33,865 bases of DNA from Hyphomicrobiales bacterium (GCA_024222895.1 JAAEOR010000798.1:1-33865); one strand, 5' to 3'; shown: positions 14,958 through 22,512, counted from the stretch's first letter. Notes: generated from the sequence alone by a model not told the origin. Made by a program: numbers and translations.

Positions 14958-15676
14958 CCCAAGCCTTCGACGACTGCCTCACCCGATAGTGCGTCGGTGA
15001 CGCCACGATCCCCCCCGAGGTCTTCCAGCGTGTCGCGGAAGGTGTCGAGCGCACTGATCATAACGGGGCCTGCCGCGGCGATTGACTCCTTAAGGAGCAA
15101 GAGGCCGACAATGATTGTCACGCCTTGCCAGGTTGGGATGATGCGCTCCCGCACCAGGCCGACGGCCAGGAGGACGAATCCGAGGGGCAACGTGACGAAT
15201 AGCCAGGTCATCCATAGCCACCCGCCCCGATCGAGAAGGGCTTGCAGTGCAGGGGTGATGGACGCGAACTGGTCATCCGGCAGCCGTTGAAACGCGGTCA
15301 GAACGAGCGTCAGAGCACCTTTGTCAACCGCAAGCATGAATGCGCCGAAAACACCCAGAATACCGCCGACAAACCCATACCAGACGCCGCGGCCCGTCAG
15401 CATGGACATGAAGCGGAAACCAGCAACGATGATGAAGGGGACCGCGAACAGGACGAGCAAATGGCCAAAGTGGAATAGAAAATTGCCGCGCCACTCCGCC
15501 GACCAGGTTTCGACGTCGGTAATCATCTCAAAGCCGAAGATGTTCGGATGGGTGACAAATCCGACCAGGAGCAGGATGGGAAAGATAGTGATCGACAAGC
15601 CGGCTCCGACGCGCTTAAGGGCCTGGACTCTTGCCAGGCTCTTATCCGCAACGATGTTGGCTTCCGCGTCTCTCAT
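14954..15676 (-). CDS. Multi-pass membrane protein, first gene of a two-gene operon
   Basis: The 240-residue protein has about six hydrophobic segments, at roughly residues 25-43, 66-90, 97-120, 150-172 and 183-210. It carries ITIFPILLLVGFVTHPNIF near the N-terminus and TWSAEWRGNFLFHFGHLLVLFAVPFIIVAGF in the first loop-helix unit. GGAGGCGGAC lies just upstream of the ATG. The soluble C-terminus (FRDTLEDLGGDRGVTDALSGEAVVEGLG) may face the cytoplasm. I do not recognise the family. A degenerate FNR-type half site (GCGTCAATGCA at 15724) is about 45 bp upstream. The downstream gene overlaps its stop. Confidence 0.75.
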   Translation of the reverse strand: MRDAEANIVADKSLARVQALKRVGAGLSITIFPILLLVGFVTHPNIFGFEMITDVETWSAEWRGNFLFHFGHLLVLFAVPFIIVAGFRFMSMLTGRGVWYGFVGGILGVFGAFMLAVDKGALTLVLTAFQRLPDDQFASITPALQALLDRGGWLWMTWLFVTLPLGFVLLAVGLVRERIIPTWQGVTIIVGLLLLKESIAAAGPVMISALDTFRDTLEDLGGDRGVTDALSGEAVVEGLG

Positions 15677-15762
15677 GTCCGCCTCCTCAAGTTAGGAGGG
15701 GCCGGCCCGGGATGCGTGCCCCGCGTCAATGCAATTTCATCGGCTGCCTGGACGCAACCGCG

Positions 15763-16020
15763 TCACGACCGCGCTTGGCGAATGAAGGCCTCCATCGCGC
15801 CCGGGCAAAGGCCATCCACCTTATTGAGCGGGAGCGGCGCCCCGCTCAGATCGAATGCCCGAATGTCCTTACCGTCGGCGACCAGTATCGCCAATGGCCG
15901 CTTGGTGAACCAGGCATTGACCGACCGTCGGTGACCGTTGCGCACACCACTGCGCTGCACCAGCGCGGCGACCTGATGGTTGCCCACCCGTATGACGTCG
16001 TCCAGTTCGACCGTGGTCAT
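15763..16020 (-). CDS. Small protein of unknown function in the GerW/DUF2953 operon
   Basis: The 85-residue protein begins MTTVELDDVIRVGNHQVAALVQRSG and has no membrane segment or signal peptide. It contains AWFTKRPLAILVADGKDIRAFDLSGAPLPLNKVDGLCPGAMEAF. The ATG at 16020 overlaps the stop of the DUF2953 gene as ATGA, which is strong evidence for coupled translation; an ATG two codons earlier is possible. I do not recognise the family. Its position suggests a role with the GerW and DUF2953 proteins. Confidence 0.68.
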   Translation of the reverse strand: MTTVELDDVIRVGNHQVAALVQRSGVRNGHRRSVNAWFTKRPLAILVADGKDIRAFDLSGAPLPLNKVDGLCPGAMEAFIRQARS

Positions 16021-16571
16021 CGCCATTGCGGACCAAAAGTCCGCCAGGCGAAGCGGAAGACGGGCGGGAGAAGCGTCGCCGGCGACACCGCGACGGTCGC
16101 GTCAAGTCGCCCGGAAAGGCAGGGCTGCCCAAAGACCGGGCGCACGTCGAGGCTGATCCCCGATGTTCGCGGAATGCCGTAGACAAAGGGTGCCAACAGA
16201 CCGAAGACAACGCCGGTATCGGCCGGGTCGTCCAGTCCGAATTCACCTTCGGCCCTGATCTGGAAGATTCGAAATCTACGAATGAGTTCGGAGAGGAGGG
16301 AGGGCAGCTGCCGGGCCAGTTTCAGGCTTCGGGAAATATTGCGCGTTCGCGACGTCCGGCGGTCTTTCTCTTCCCGCTTCGGTTTGGCGCGCCAGCGGTC
16401 GCTGTCGATGACGCAAATCGCGGGCACGAAACCGCCGAACGCTGCCACATGAACCTGAATGCGGCCACGCGGCGTTGACCGCGCCCGCAGCCGGATACGG
16501 AGCGGCAGGGAAACGACGGCGATCAGGAGTACACCGATCGCCGCCACAATCCATAGAGCGACGGTTGCCAA
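16017..16571 (-). CDS. DUF2953 family membrane-anchored protein (YtfI-like)
   Basis: The 184-residue protein starts with one membrane helix (VALWIVAAIGVLLIAVVSLPLRIRLRA), followed by a basic linker. The core motif FGLDDPADTGVVFGLLAPFVYGI corresponds to the G-x-x-DAA-x-TA-x-x-YG pattern of DUF2953. In Bacillus this protein (YtfI) is encoded beside the sporulation protein YtfJ (GerW family), as here. The start appears to be TTG at 16571, 12 bp after the GerW stop, with a weak CCGGAAA. The family role is unknown; the conserved pairing suggests the two proteins act together at a membrane. Confidence 0.78.
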   Translation of the reverse strand: MATVALWIVAAIGVLLIAVVSLPLRIRLRARSTPRGRIQVHVAAFGGFVPAICVIDSDRWRAKPKREEKDRRTSRTRNISRSLKLARQLPSLLSELIRRFRIFQIRAEGEFGLDDPADTGVVFGLLAPFVYGIPRTSGISLDVRPVFGQPCLSGRLDATVAVSPATLLPPVFRFAWRTFGPQWR

Positions 16572-16583
16572 TTTCCGGGATCG

Positions 16584-16946
16584 CTAGCCGTCTTCCTTCG
16601 ACGGCGATTGACCCTGTGATTTCCGGTCGATAACGCGCGCGGCCGCGTCGCCGATCACCTCGGCAACGTTGGATACCGCACCCTTCACCGCCTCCACGCG
16701 GGCGCCATCCTTATCAAAGATGATGGCCCCCAGCGGCTTGATTCCGCCGCCGGCGCCGGTCCCAGCGCCCGTGCCGGATTTCTTTGTGTCGGTCCCACCG
16801 CCCGCGCCGAAACCGAACCCGTAACTGACCAGTGGAATGATCGTCGAGCCGTCCCGCTCGATCGGGTCGCCCAGGACATTCCGCGCATTGAGCAACTTGT
16901 CGAGTTCCTCAACCGTTCCTTTCAGCAGTCTTTCAACATCGTCCAT
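16584..16946 (-). CDS. GerW/YtfJ family protein
   Basis: The 120-residue protein shows the family layout: an N-terminal helix (VERLLKGTVEELDKLLNARNVLGDPIERDGSTIIPLV), the glycine-rich core SYGFGFGAGGG, a glycine/threonine linker (GTGAGTGAGGGIKPLGAIIFDKDG) and a last segment RVEAVKG. GerW (YtfJ) is known for a role in spore germination in Bacillus, but homologues occur in non-spore-formers, where the role is unknown. An AAGGACTG lies upstream of the ATG at 16946. It leads a three-gene leftward operon with the DUF2953 protein and the small protein. An FNR-type box (17010-17023) lies about 70 bp upstream with a TAGTCG at 16982-16987 near the -10 position. Confidence 0.85.
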   Translation of the reverse strand: MDDVERLLKGTVEELDKLLNARNVLGDPIERDGSTIIPLVSYGFGFGAGGGTDTKKSGTGAGTGAGGGIKPLGAIIFDKDGARVEAVKGAVSNVAEVIGDAAARVIDRKSQGQSPSKEDG

Positions 16947-17009
16947 CAGACAGTCCTTTCTCGCCGCATCATGATGATGTGCGACTAGCGGGTCTTGCCC
17001 CGACCCGCC

Positions 17010-17023
17010 TTGATCTGCGTCAC
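17010..17023. promoter_or_regulatory. FNR/FixK-type box TTGATCTGCGTCAC, upstream of gerW-like gene
   Basis: The site matches TTGA-N6-TCAA with a single mismatch in the last base. The inner TCTGCG is common in alphaproteobacterial FixK/FnrL boxes. Its centre lies about 40 bp upstream of a start point inferred from the TAGTCG hexamer at 16982-16987 on the minus strand, the class II activator position for the GerW/DUF2953 operon. Confidence 0.58.
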
Positions 17024-17104
17024 ATGCGGCTCCCCTCGATGAATTCCGCCGACCGAATGGTTAGGGACGGAGGCGGGGGACACCGAAGACGGGTCAAAAG
17101 TGCG

Positions 17105-17216
17105 GTACCGCATCGTGGCTTCGAGACTTTGCCGGAGGCGACCTGGCAGCGCTGCTATATGCACTTCCTCAGGAACGCGCGATCACTTGCCCCGCAAAGC
17201 CGACGATGACTGCCTG
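17105..17216 (+). pseudogene. IS256-family transposase remnant
   Basis: The frame from 17105 reads VPHRGFETLPEATWQRCYMHFLRNA. After a two-base slip near 17180, the continuation is RDHLPRKADDDCLQE. The string LPEA-x-WQRCYxHFLRNA...LPRKADDDCLQELR is the signature around the conserved cysteine-histidine region of mutator-type IS256 transposases. Only about 40 codons are left; both ends of the gene and any terminal repeats are missing. It marks the start of an accessory stretch that reaches the SDR gene. Confidence 0.68.
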
Positions 17217-17760
17217 CAGGAATCCGTGCGTCCGCGAGGACGCTTTGTCATCAAGGTGGGTGTCCTTGTCATGTGAAGTCACGGCGCATGAAGTTGAAGG
17301 CAACTGCGTCGCCGCGGGGCGGGGTGGGGTGGGGAGCAGCTGGAGACGAACGAGCAGCCCGTTGGATGACGAACCCGTTTCGGCGGGGCGTAGTGGCGAG
17401 CCCGCGGGCTCAAGACGAAGCCCGGTTCCTGAGAAGGGGCCTGCCGGATGCGCTGATACCAAGGGTCCTTGATACTGACCCGTTTGATGGCCCCAATTCG
17501 TCTGCCGACAAGGCACGTCTCGAAGGGCGATACGAGGTCATCGTTCGAGAGACGTAACGCAGCTCGGCGGGCGAATTCGCACCACCGCAGGCCGGACGAG
17601 TCAATATTAGGAACCCTTGGTATGAGGTGACTGACAAAGCGATGTCCGGGCTGCGCAACGTGCTTGGGGTCGGGATGCTCGGAAGCCAAAGCGGAGTGAG
17701 CGGGGAGACCTGTCAGCTGTGTGTGAGGCTGTCAGGAGTCAGAGCCCTCATAGCGTCCGG
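17217..17760. other. Accessory intergenic stretch
   Basis: Between the transposase remnant and the SDR gene no intact gene is visible. Overlapping open frames are rich in serine, arginine and proline and are unsupported. The main content is the pair of inverted palindromic repeats at 17451-17628, listed separately. Confidence 0.5.
17451..17628. mobile_element. MITE-like element with inverted copies of a palindromic repeat
   Basis: A repeat at 17451-17485 contains ATACCAAGGGTC and TGACCCGTTT. An inverted copy lies at 17591-17628 (GAGTCAATATT and CCCTTGGTATGAGG). Each copy holds an internal stem, best preserved as GGGTC and GACCC around 9 nt. Between them, at 17515-17555, a further inverted repeat pairs CGTCTCGAA with TTCGAGAGACG. 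The whole unit of about 180 bp has no gene and looks like a miniature inverted-repeat element. A third, single copy occurs at 26151-26193. Confidence 0.65.
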
Positions 17761-18513
17761 TCAGATCGCCAGGTAGCCACCGTCCACGGCCAATGATGTC
17801 CCTGTGACAAACGACGCGTCGTTGCTCGCCAGGAACAACGCACACCGGGCAACCTCCTCGGGCGTGCCAAGCCTGCCGACCGGGTGCATTGATATCAGGG
17901 CCGCATGAAGCTCGGCATTCTCGCGCAGCCCGGCGGTCAACGGCGTATTGATGAAGCCGGGGCATAGCGCGTTCACCCGAATACCGTCCGGTGCGCCGGA
18001 TACGGCCAGATCGCGTGTCATCTGCAGAACCGTTGCCTTGGAATGGGGATACGGATCGGTTGGGCTGGTTATGATCGGCGGGCGGGCAACCTGACCGTAA
18101 ATCGAGCTCATATTGACGATGGCGCCGCCGGTCGCGTCGCGACGTTGTATGGCCATCACAGCCGTGGTGATCAACAACGTGCCTTTGACGTTGACGTCCA
18201 TGACTTGTTGCCAGGCGTCCTCCCAGCTCGTGTTTTCCGGTACGTGGCGTGCCGTGATGCCCGCACAGTTGACGAGGATGTCGATGCGGCCAAAAGCAGA
18301 CGCCACCGACTCGACGAGGGCATCGACGGCAGCCTTGTCCCGGACGTCCAGGCTCTGCGCGAAATCGAGGGCGTCACCGAGAGCCTCCAACCCGTCCGTG
18401 TTCACATCAACACCGGCGACCCGCGCACCTTCAGTGTTGAAAAGCGTTGCGCATGCAGCACCGATTCCGGATGCCGCCCCTGTCACCAGCGCGGTTTTGC
18501 CTGATAGCCGCAC
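17761..18513 (-). CDS. SDR family NAD(P)-dependent oxidoreductase
   Basis: A classical short-chain dehydrogenase/reductase of 250 residues. It shows the coenzyme motif TGAASGIG (residues 11-18), Asp36 in VDVNTD, which favours NAD over NADP, NCAGI (82-86, a variant of NNAG), the asparagine in DVNVKG, the serine in NMSSIYG (136/137), and the catalytic Tyr155 and Lys159 in YPHSK. PGFINTPL follows, and the end is FVTGTSLAVDGGYL. The GTG start at 18513 has AAGGA upstream. It is divergent from the PhyH dioxygenase gene with a 168-bp gap. The two may serve one catabolic pathway; the substrate is unknown. Confidence 0.92.
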   Translation of the reverse strand: MRLSGKTALVTGAASGIGAACATLFNTEGARVAGVDVNTDGLEALGDALDFAQSLDVRDKAAVDALVESVASAFGRIDILVNCAGITARHVPENTSWEDAWQQVMDVNVKGTLLITTAVMAIQRRDATGGAIVNMSSIYGQVARPPIITSPTDPYPHSKATVLQMTRDLAVSGAPDGIRVNALCPGFINTPLTAGLRENAELHAALISMHPVGRLGTPEEVARCALFLASNDASFVTGTSLAVDGGYLAI

Positions 18514-18681
18514 GCGATTGTCCTTGTTCCAACAGTCCCGGAGGTTCGCTTATCATCCAGCCTGGAAAAACGCCACGGCCGGAGTTCGAGTGAACGACGG
18601 ATGGGTTTTGTTTGACCCAGACGGGAGATCGGATGGTACGCTGGTGTCCTGTTTCGCGCATGAGGTCGAAGGGGTGGCGAA

Positions 18682-19622
18682 ATGACAATGACGGACCGGC
18701 AGGACACCAAAGCGCCAGCGCTCGGTGAGGCATGGCTGGGTCATCAAGCGACGGCGGCCGAGCTGGCCGACTTCGATCGCGACGGATATTTCGTCGTGCC
18801 GGATGCGCTCACAGGCGAACACGTTGCCCAGCTTTCGGACGCGGTCGAGCGGGTCCGCGATCGCATCGTCGAGACCCACGGTGTGCCGCGGACCGACGCC
18901 TTCAACCTGCGCGACTTCATGGGTCTCGATCCAGCGTTCATCGAACTGGTCGATCACCCGACGACGTTTCCGAAGCTGTGGCCGATCCTCGGCTGGAACA
19001 CCCAGATCTATCACAGCCACATGATCGTGACGCCGTCCTTGCAAGCAGCGGACACCCGCAGGCGGAGCCATTTCCTGGAAAGCGGGCGACTCAATACGCA
19101 CAATTCCAAAGAGATCGCCTCGGACGAGGACTGGTGGGGCTGGCACCGCGACAGCGGCCGGGTCAACGGCGATCTGGGTGCGGGGGGGTGCAGCCGCGGC
19201 TTTCGGTCAAGATCGCCTACTATCTCTCCAATGCCCTGGGCGACACCGACGCCAACATGGGGGTGGTCCCCGGCAGTCACATCGATCCCGATATCCGTCC
19301 CGGCGACCTCAAAGGCGCGGTCGAGTCCGGCCAGCCGGTTCGGATTGCCGCCGGCTCGGCGGTGTTCTTCGATCGGCGCGTGGTTCATTCCAGTTCGCCG
19401 AATTTCGGGCCGCATACCCGCAAGGTGCTCTTCTATGGCTACAGCCATCGCTGGGTCCGGCCGCGGGACGACATGACGGTCGGCGACTATCTCGATCGCT
19501 CGGACCCGATCCGCCGGCAACTGCTCGGATGGAGCGGCAGCACCTTCGGCTATTCATCGCCAAGCGACGACGATGTGCCGCTCAGGGGCTGGCTCGAAGA
19601 GCAGGGCCTTTCGGCAGGGTGA
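18682..19622 (+). pseudogene. Phytanoyl-CoA dioxygenase (PhyH) family protein, frameshifted
   Basis: An Fe(II)/2-oxoglutarate-dependent dioxygenase. The first frame runs from ATG 18682 and contains DFDRDGYFVVPDAL and the iron ligands His155 and Asp157 in WGWHRDSGRVN. After GDLGAG it reads into the wrong frame at a run of seven G (19182-19188). The sequence resumes as VQPRLSVKIAYYLSNALGDTDANMGVVPGSH in the frame that ends at 19622, with the distal His (RRVVHSSSPNFG) and the 2-oxoglutarate arginine (PHTRKVLFYGYSHRW). Adding one G or removing two restores a normal protein of about 313 residues. A homopolymer error in the sequence is as likely as a real mutation. Confidence 0.85.
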
Positions 19623-19663
19623 AGCGGCGATGAAGCGCCACAATCCCTCGCAGCGCCGCCACC

Positions 19664-19721
19664 ACCATTGCTACGCAATGGTCCTCCCTCAACGGTTGGT
19701 GGAGGGGGCGCCGAGAGCGCC
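19664..19721. repeat. Intergenic hairpin cluster after the PhyH gene
   Basis: Three hairpins follow one another: ACCATTG and CAATGGT around CTACG (19664-19682), CCTCC and GGAGG around a longer loop (about 19684-19705), and GGCGC and GCGCC around CGAGA (19707-19721). The middle one resembles the CCTCCC palindromes at 326-431. They could act as a bidirectional barrier to transcription. Downstream TTCCTCCCTTTTTCC (about 19735-19750) gives a modest T-rich run. Confidence 0.6.
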
Positions 19722-19855
19722 GTTGATCGACTCGATTCCTCCCTTTTTCCATGCGGAACATGCGCTTGATTGGCATGTTCGCTAGCATCTGCGTGCGCAG
19801 GTCGGGCGAGCGCGGTGACGTTGAACGCCGCGCCCGGACGGTGTAGGCGGAAACC

Positions 19856-20314
19856 ATGAGCGCTGAAGAGACTGCTGCCGTCCGGCAGGCTGCCGACGAT
19901 TTCTACTCTGCCCCGAATATCCTGTTTACCGGTGACGTGGCGCCGATGGAGTCTGTCTGGTCTCACCGCGACGATGTCACTTACATGGGCCCGAACGATC
20001 CCCTTCAGGCCTGCATGGACCACGTTGCGGACAATCTCATCCACGATCCGAGGCTTTGCCGCACGCTCCCGAAGCGCATGAAGCAATGTGGCTTTGAGAT
20101 TTGGCGGCGAGACGCCCATCCCTATCTGGCCGAAGGTGAGGCGGCCTGCTTTCTCACGCTGATTTCGCGTGGCGCAGACTTCATGGCGAACGACGGATTG
20201 CTCTCGCCGGTGGGCGCCGAAGCGTTGAAAGCGGAGGCCCGGAACAGGGTAAAGGAGGGGTCGTTCTTCGGGTTCATTTCGTTCAATTCCGTGATCGCGC
20301 GCCGACCATCCTGA
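19856..20314 (+). CDS. SnoaL-like / NTF2-fold protein, divergent C-terminus
   Basis: The N-terminal half, AADDFYSAPNILFTGDVAPMESVWSHRDDVTYMGPNDPLQ, matches the SnoaL-like (NTF2 fold) family in which proteins read FY.ALNAMF.GD.APMEAVWSHADDVTYMGP. The C-terminal half (from about residue 60) does not continue in the usual way and contains LCRTLPKRMKQCGFEIWRRDAHPYLAEGEAACF. Either this is a divergent relative or the gene is chimeric. Codon use stays plausible to the stop. Such proteins are often uncharacterised isomerases or ligand-binding proteins. The perfect EcfG-like motif at 20241-20265 lies within its 3' end. Confidence 0.65.
   Translation: MSAEETAAVRQAADDFYSAPNILFTGDVAPMESVWSHRDDVTYMGPNDPLQACMDHVADNLIHDPRLCRTLPKRMKQCGFEIWRRDAHPYLAEGEAACFLTLISRGADFMANDGLLSPVGAEALKAEARNRVKEGSFFGFISFNSVIARRPS
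20241..20265 (+). promoter_or_regulatory. EcfG-like promoter motif GGAAC-N16-CGTT inside the SnoaL-like gene
   Basis: GGAAC at 20241-20245 is followed after 16 bp by CGTT (20262-20265), the consensus of the general stress sigma factor EcfG in alphaproteobacteria. It lies in the 3' end of the coding sequence and could give a transcript of the following exported protein. A chance match is possible. Confidence 0.35.
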
Positions 20315-20481
20315 GGAGACGGCAAGTTTGGATTTCACTGACGGCCGGCGACGCCGCGATCGGGGGTGGACGCTGATACAGGGTACGCGGGATCACACAG
20401 GGTCACGTTCCAGGCCATTACGGAATGCCTGTTGGCCCGAACGCGAGGGGGGCTTTTGCATCCGTCGAAATCGCTCTAAGT

Positions 20482-20506
20482 GGAACAAGTGAAGCTCCAT
20501 TCGGTT
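20482..20506 (+). promoter_or_regulatory. EcfG-like promoter motif GGAAC-N17-GTT
   Basis: GGAAC (20482-20486) and GTT (20504-20506) are separated by 17 bp, the spacing of EcfG promoters; the base before GTT is G rather than C. It sits about 80 bp before the ATG of the exported protein at 20590, a normal distance for a promoter, in a non-coding gap. Confidence 0.5.
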
Positions 20507-20589
20507 TGCATCACTACCGCGTTGGAGTGTCAGATGGGACGTGTCGGGCACCACCGCCCGACATTGTGCTGCGAGGGAAAGGGCGACAA

Positions 20590-21018
20590 ATGACAGAATT
20601 CAAAGCGATAGCATTTGGTTTCGCTGCCGTGCTGCTGACGGGGGCAGTGGCCGCACAGGAAGCCGCGCCGGACATCACCGGCAAGTGGACAGGGACGTAT
20701 ACCGGGGGCGTGCGTGGCGGTGGCGGTGAACTCCACGAGGCCTATGATCCGCCTCGGTTTGTCGAGGCAGGCGATATCACGTTTACCCTGATGATAGATG
20801 AGCAGAAGGGTCGCGGCTTCGTCGGAAGCCTGGGAGCGGATTTCGGTACCCAGGCGCTGCAGGGCGTCATTCGACTGGATAACAAGACGCTCCTGATCGT
20901 CGACGAAGACACCTCCCTCACCGCGACCTTGTTGTCAAGCGACCAGATGGAGTTTTGTGCGCATTCGCAGAATCCGAGCGAACGTTTGACCACGTGCCTC
21001 TCGCTGACCCGCGAATAG
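20590..21018 (+). CDS. Small exported protein of unknown function
   Basis: The 142-residue protein has a signal peptide (MTEFKAIAFGFAAVLLTGAVAAQ, cleavage before EAAPDITG). The mature part begins DITGKWTGTYTGGVRGGGGE, a pattern seen in extracellular beta-barrel-like proteins, and continues with alternating polar and hydrophobic residues (FTLMIDEQKGRGFVGSLGADFGTQALQGVIRLDNKTLLIVDED), which suggests a beta-rich fold. The ATG at 20590 is chosen because it gives a proper signal peptide and follows GGGAAAGGGCGAC. The EcfG-like motifs upstream suggest stress induction. The family is not recognised. Confidence 0.78.
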   Translation: MTEFKAIAFGFAAVLLTGAVAAQEAAPDITGKWTGTYTGGVRGGGGELHEAYDPPRFVEAGDITFTLMIDEQKGRGFVGSLGADFGTQALQGVIRLDNKTLLIVDEDTSLTATLLSSDQMEFCAHSQNPSERLTTCLSLTRE

Positions 21019-21394
21019 CCGGTTGATGGAAAACTGCGGGTCGGACTCGCTGCGCGCCCATCGGGTCGAGCCGGTGTAGCGGGCCAACTCCCAGAGGATC
21101 AGCGCGATGCTGAGCGCGATCCAGGTGGCAATCAGCAGCCAGAACAGAGCCGGATGGCCGCGGCCCGCAATCGGTTTGACCAGAACGGCCTGCCCCTTCT
21201 GAGCGCCGGCACGGTCCACATGATGAACAGAACGCCCACACCCGGCACACTTCCAGCACGACGGCCACCCACAAGACCGCCAGCGCCAGTACGGTCTTCC
21301 ATATGAACGGCGTCGGACCAGCGGCGGGCGGCGCGCGTTTGCGGCGGCCTCGCCGGTAGGCGAGTCTCGTCAGTTTGCACAAGATGGAAGGCAA
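20935..21394 (-). pseudogene. Degraded small membrane protein gene (two frameshifts)
   Basis: Three minus-strand frames join into one plausible protein: PFIWKTVLALAVLWVAVVLEVCRVWA in the first, then GVLFIMWTVPALRRG in a second, then QAVLVKPIAGRGHPALFWLLIATWIALSIALILWELARYTGSTRW in the third. Each is a good membrane segment or loop, while the continuation of each in its own frame is not. The joins lie near 21245 and 21195. The 3' end runs antisense into the exported-protein gene. No start with a good ribosome-binding site is visible. Confidence 0.45.
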
Positions 21395-21495
21395 CTGTGA
21401 GTCGCAAGCGACGTCTAGGGGGAGAACAATGGACGCGACGCGGACAATCCCGCCTTTCGCTACGGCGCATTAGCAATATGCAACCAGCCTGTGCT

Positions 21496-21858
21496 TCATT
21501 GTTGCAGCAGCCAGGCAATTCTCTCGCCGGACAGGGCGTAGTGCAGGGCGACCAACGCTGCCAACACGAGTGCGGCGGCGTTGTATCCGGCCCAATAGAA
21601 GGCACACGCGCCACCTAGAAGAACGGCCAGTTCCAGGCCGAGACGCAGCAATCCGGAAACCGGAAACGGGGCATTGCCTGAGCGGCTCGGGTCGCCGGGG
21701 ACGGCAAAGACGCCCCAGAGCGTCATGAGAAGGGCGAGAACCGCGATCACTGCCAGGTACCGCCACCAGCCCTCGACCGACAGCCATGCGAGCGCGCCAA
21801 ATCCACCGAGGGCGGCGATCTCCAGAAAAGAGCGTAGGGCAAGATTCGCGGCGTGCAT
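21496..21858 (-). CDS. DUF2568 (YrdB-like) membrane protein
   Basis: The 120-residue protein has four membrane helices (about 8-26, 32-50, 70-90 and 94-112). The motif MTLWGVFAVPGDPSRSGNAPFPVSGLLRLGLELAVLLGGACAFYWAG fits the DUF2568 pattern W-G-x-F-x-x-P...RLxLExxxF. GAAGGAGCACTCGAC precedes the ATG. Its function is unknown in the family. It lies downstream of the SRPBCC gene on the same strand with a gap of about 140 bp. Confidence 0.82.
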   Translation of the reverse strand: MHAANLALRSFLEIAALGGFGALAWLSVEGWWRYLAVIAVLALLMTLWGVFAVPGDPSRSGNAPFPVSGLLRLGLELAVLLGGACAFYWAGYNAAALVLAALVALHYALSGERIAWLLQQ

Positions 21859-21999
21859 GTCGAGTGCTCCTTCAATCTTTTTGCTTGGCGGTGGCGGTTT
21901 GCGCGCCAGCGAGAAAGGGCGAAGAATTCGAGATCTCCGGCAGAAAACGCGACCGCAGAATTGGCCCCGCGGTCGGTGCTCCCGCCGGTGAACCGAGCT

Positions 22000-22512
22000 T
22001 CAGACCTTCTCTTCAACGCGGGCTTTGAGGGCGGCGTTCATCGCCAGAAAGCCATTGAGCGTGTCCTCGCGAATGAGGGCGAGCAGCGGATAGCCGAGAA
22101 TTCCGGTGAAGTTTTCGCCATGGCGGAAGACGGTCGTGCCGCGGTCGGTTTCCTCCAGGATGAAATAGTGCTCGCCGTCGAAGATACCTTTGACACCAAG
22201 GCGGCCGACCCAGCGAAGTTCCTCGTTCTCGTCGGCGACCAGAACTTCCGGGGTGAAATCCATCGGCGCGTTGCCTTCGGACTGCATGGTGACATTCAGG
22301 CGATTGCCGACTTCCAGATCGCCGGAGAGATGCTTCACGAACGGGTTCCACTCTGCGTAGGCGTCGCTGTCGGCAAGCTCGGCCCAGACGACGCTGGCGG
22401 GTGCTGCGATCTCGATCTCCGTGCTGATCGACGGGCCGGTGATCTGCCCAATGCCGTAGGCGGCGACCAGGGCGGTTGCGGCGATGGCGGCGGTGGTGGT
22501 GAGGATCGACAT
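22000..22512 (-). CDS. SRPBCC family (START-like fold) protein
   Basis: The 170-residue protein has an N-terminal hydrophobic helix (MSILTTTAAIAATALVAAYGIGQITG) that may anchor or export it. A typical SRPBCC core follows: ISTEIEIAAPASVVWAELADSDAYAEWNPFVKHLSGDLEVGNRLNVTM, then a beta sheet with LRWVGRLGVKGIFDGEHYFILEETDRGTTVFRHGENF. SRPBCC proteins bind hydrophobic ligands in a deep pocket. The ATG at 22512 follows AAGGACCCGAGAC and is preferred to 22605, which has no site. It is divergent from a LysR-type regulator gene with 130 bp between; that regulator probably controls it. Confidence 0.85.
   Translation of the reverse strand: MSILTTTAAIAATALVAAYGIGQITGPSISTEIEIAAPASVVWAELADSDAYAEWNPFVKHLSGDLEVGNRLNVTMQSEGNAPMDFTPEVLVADENEELRWVGRLGVKGIFDGEHYFILEETDRGTTVFRHGENFTGILGYPLLALIREDTLNGFLAMNAALKARVEEKV

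Noticed and set aside
15716-15729. Fifth FNR-type box before the membrane operon
   Set aside because: Only one half (GTCAA) is intact; the other half reads GTGC, so it is noted only as a half site.
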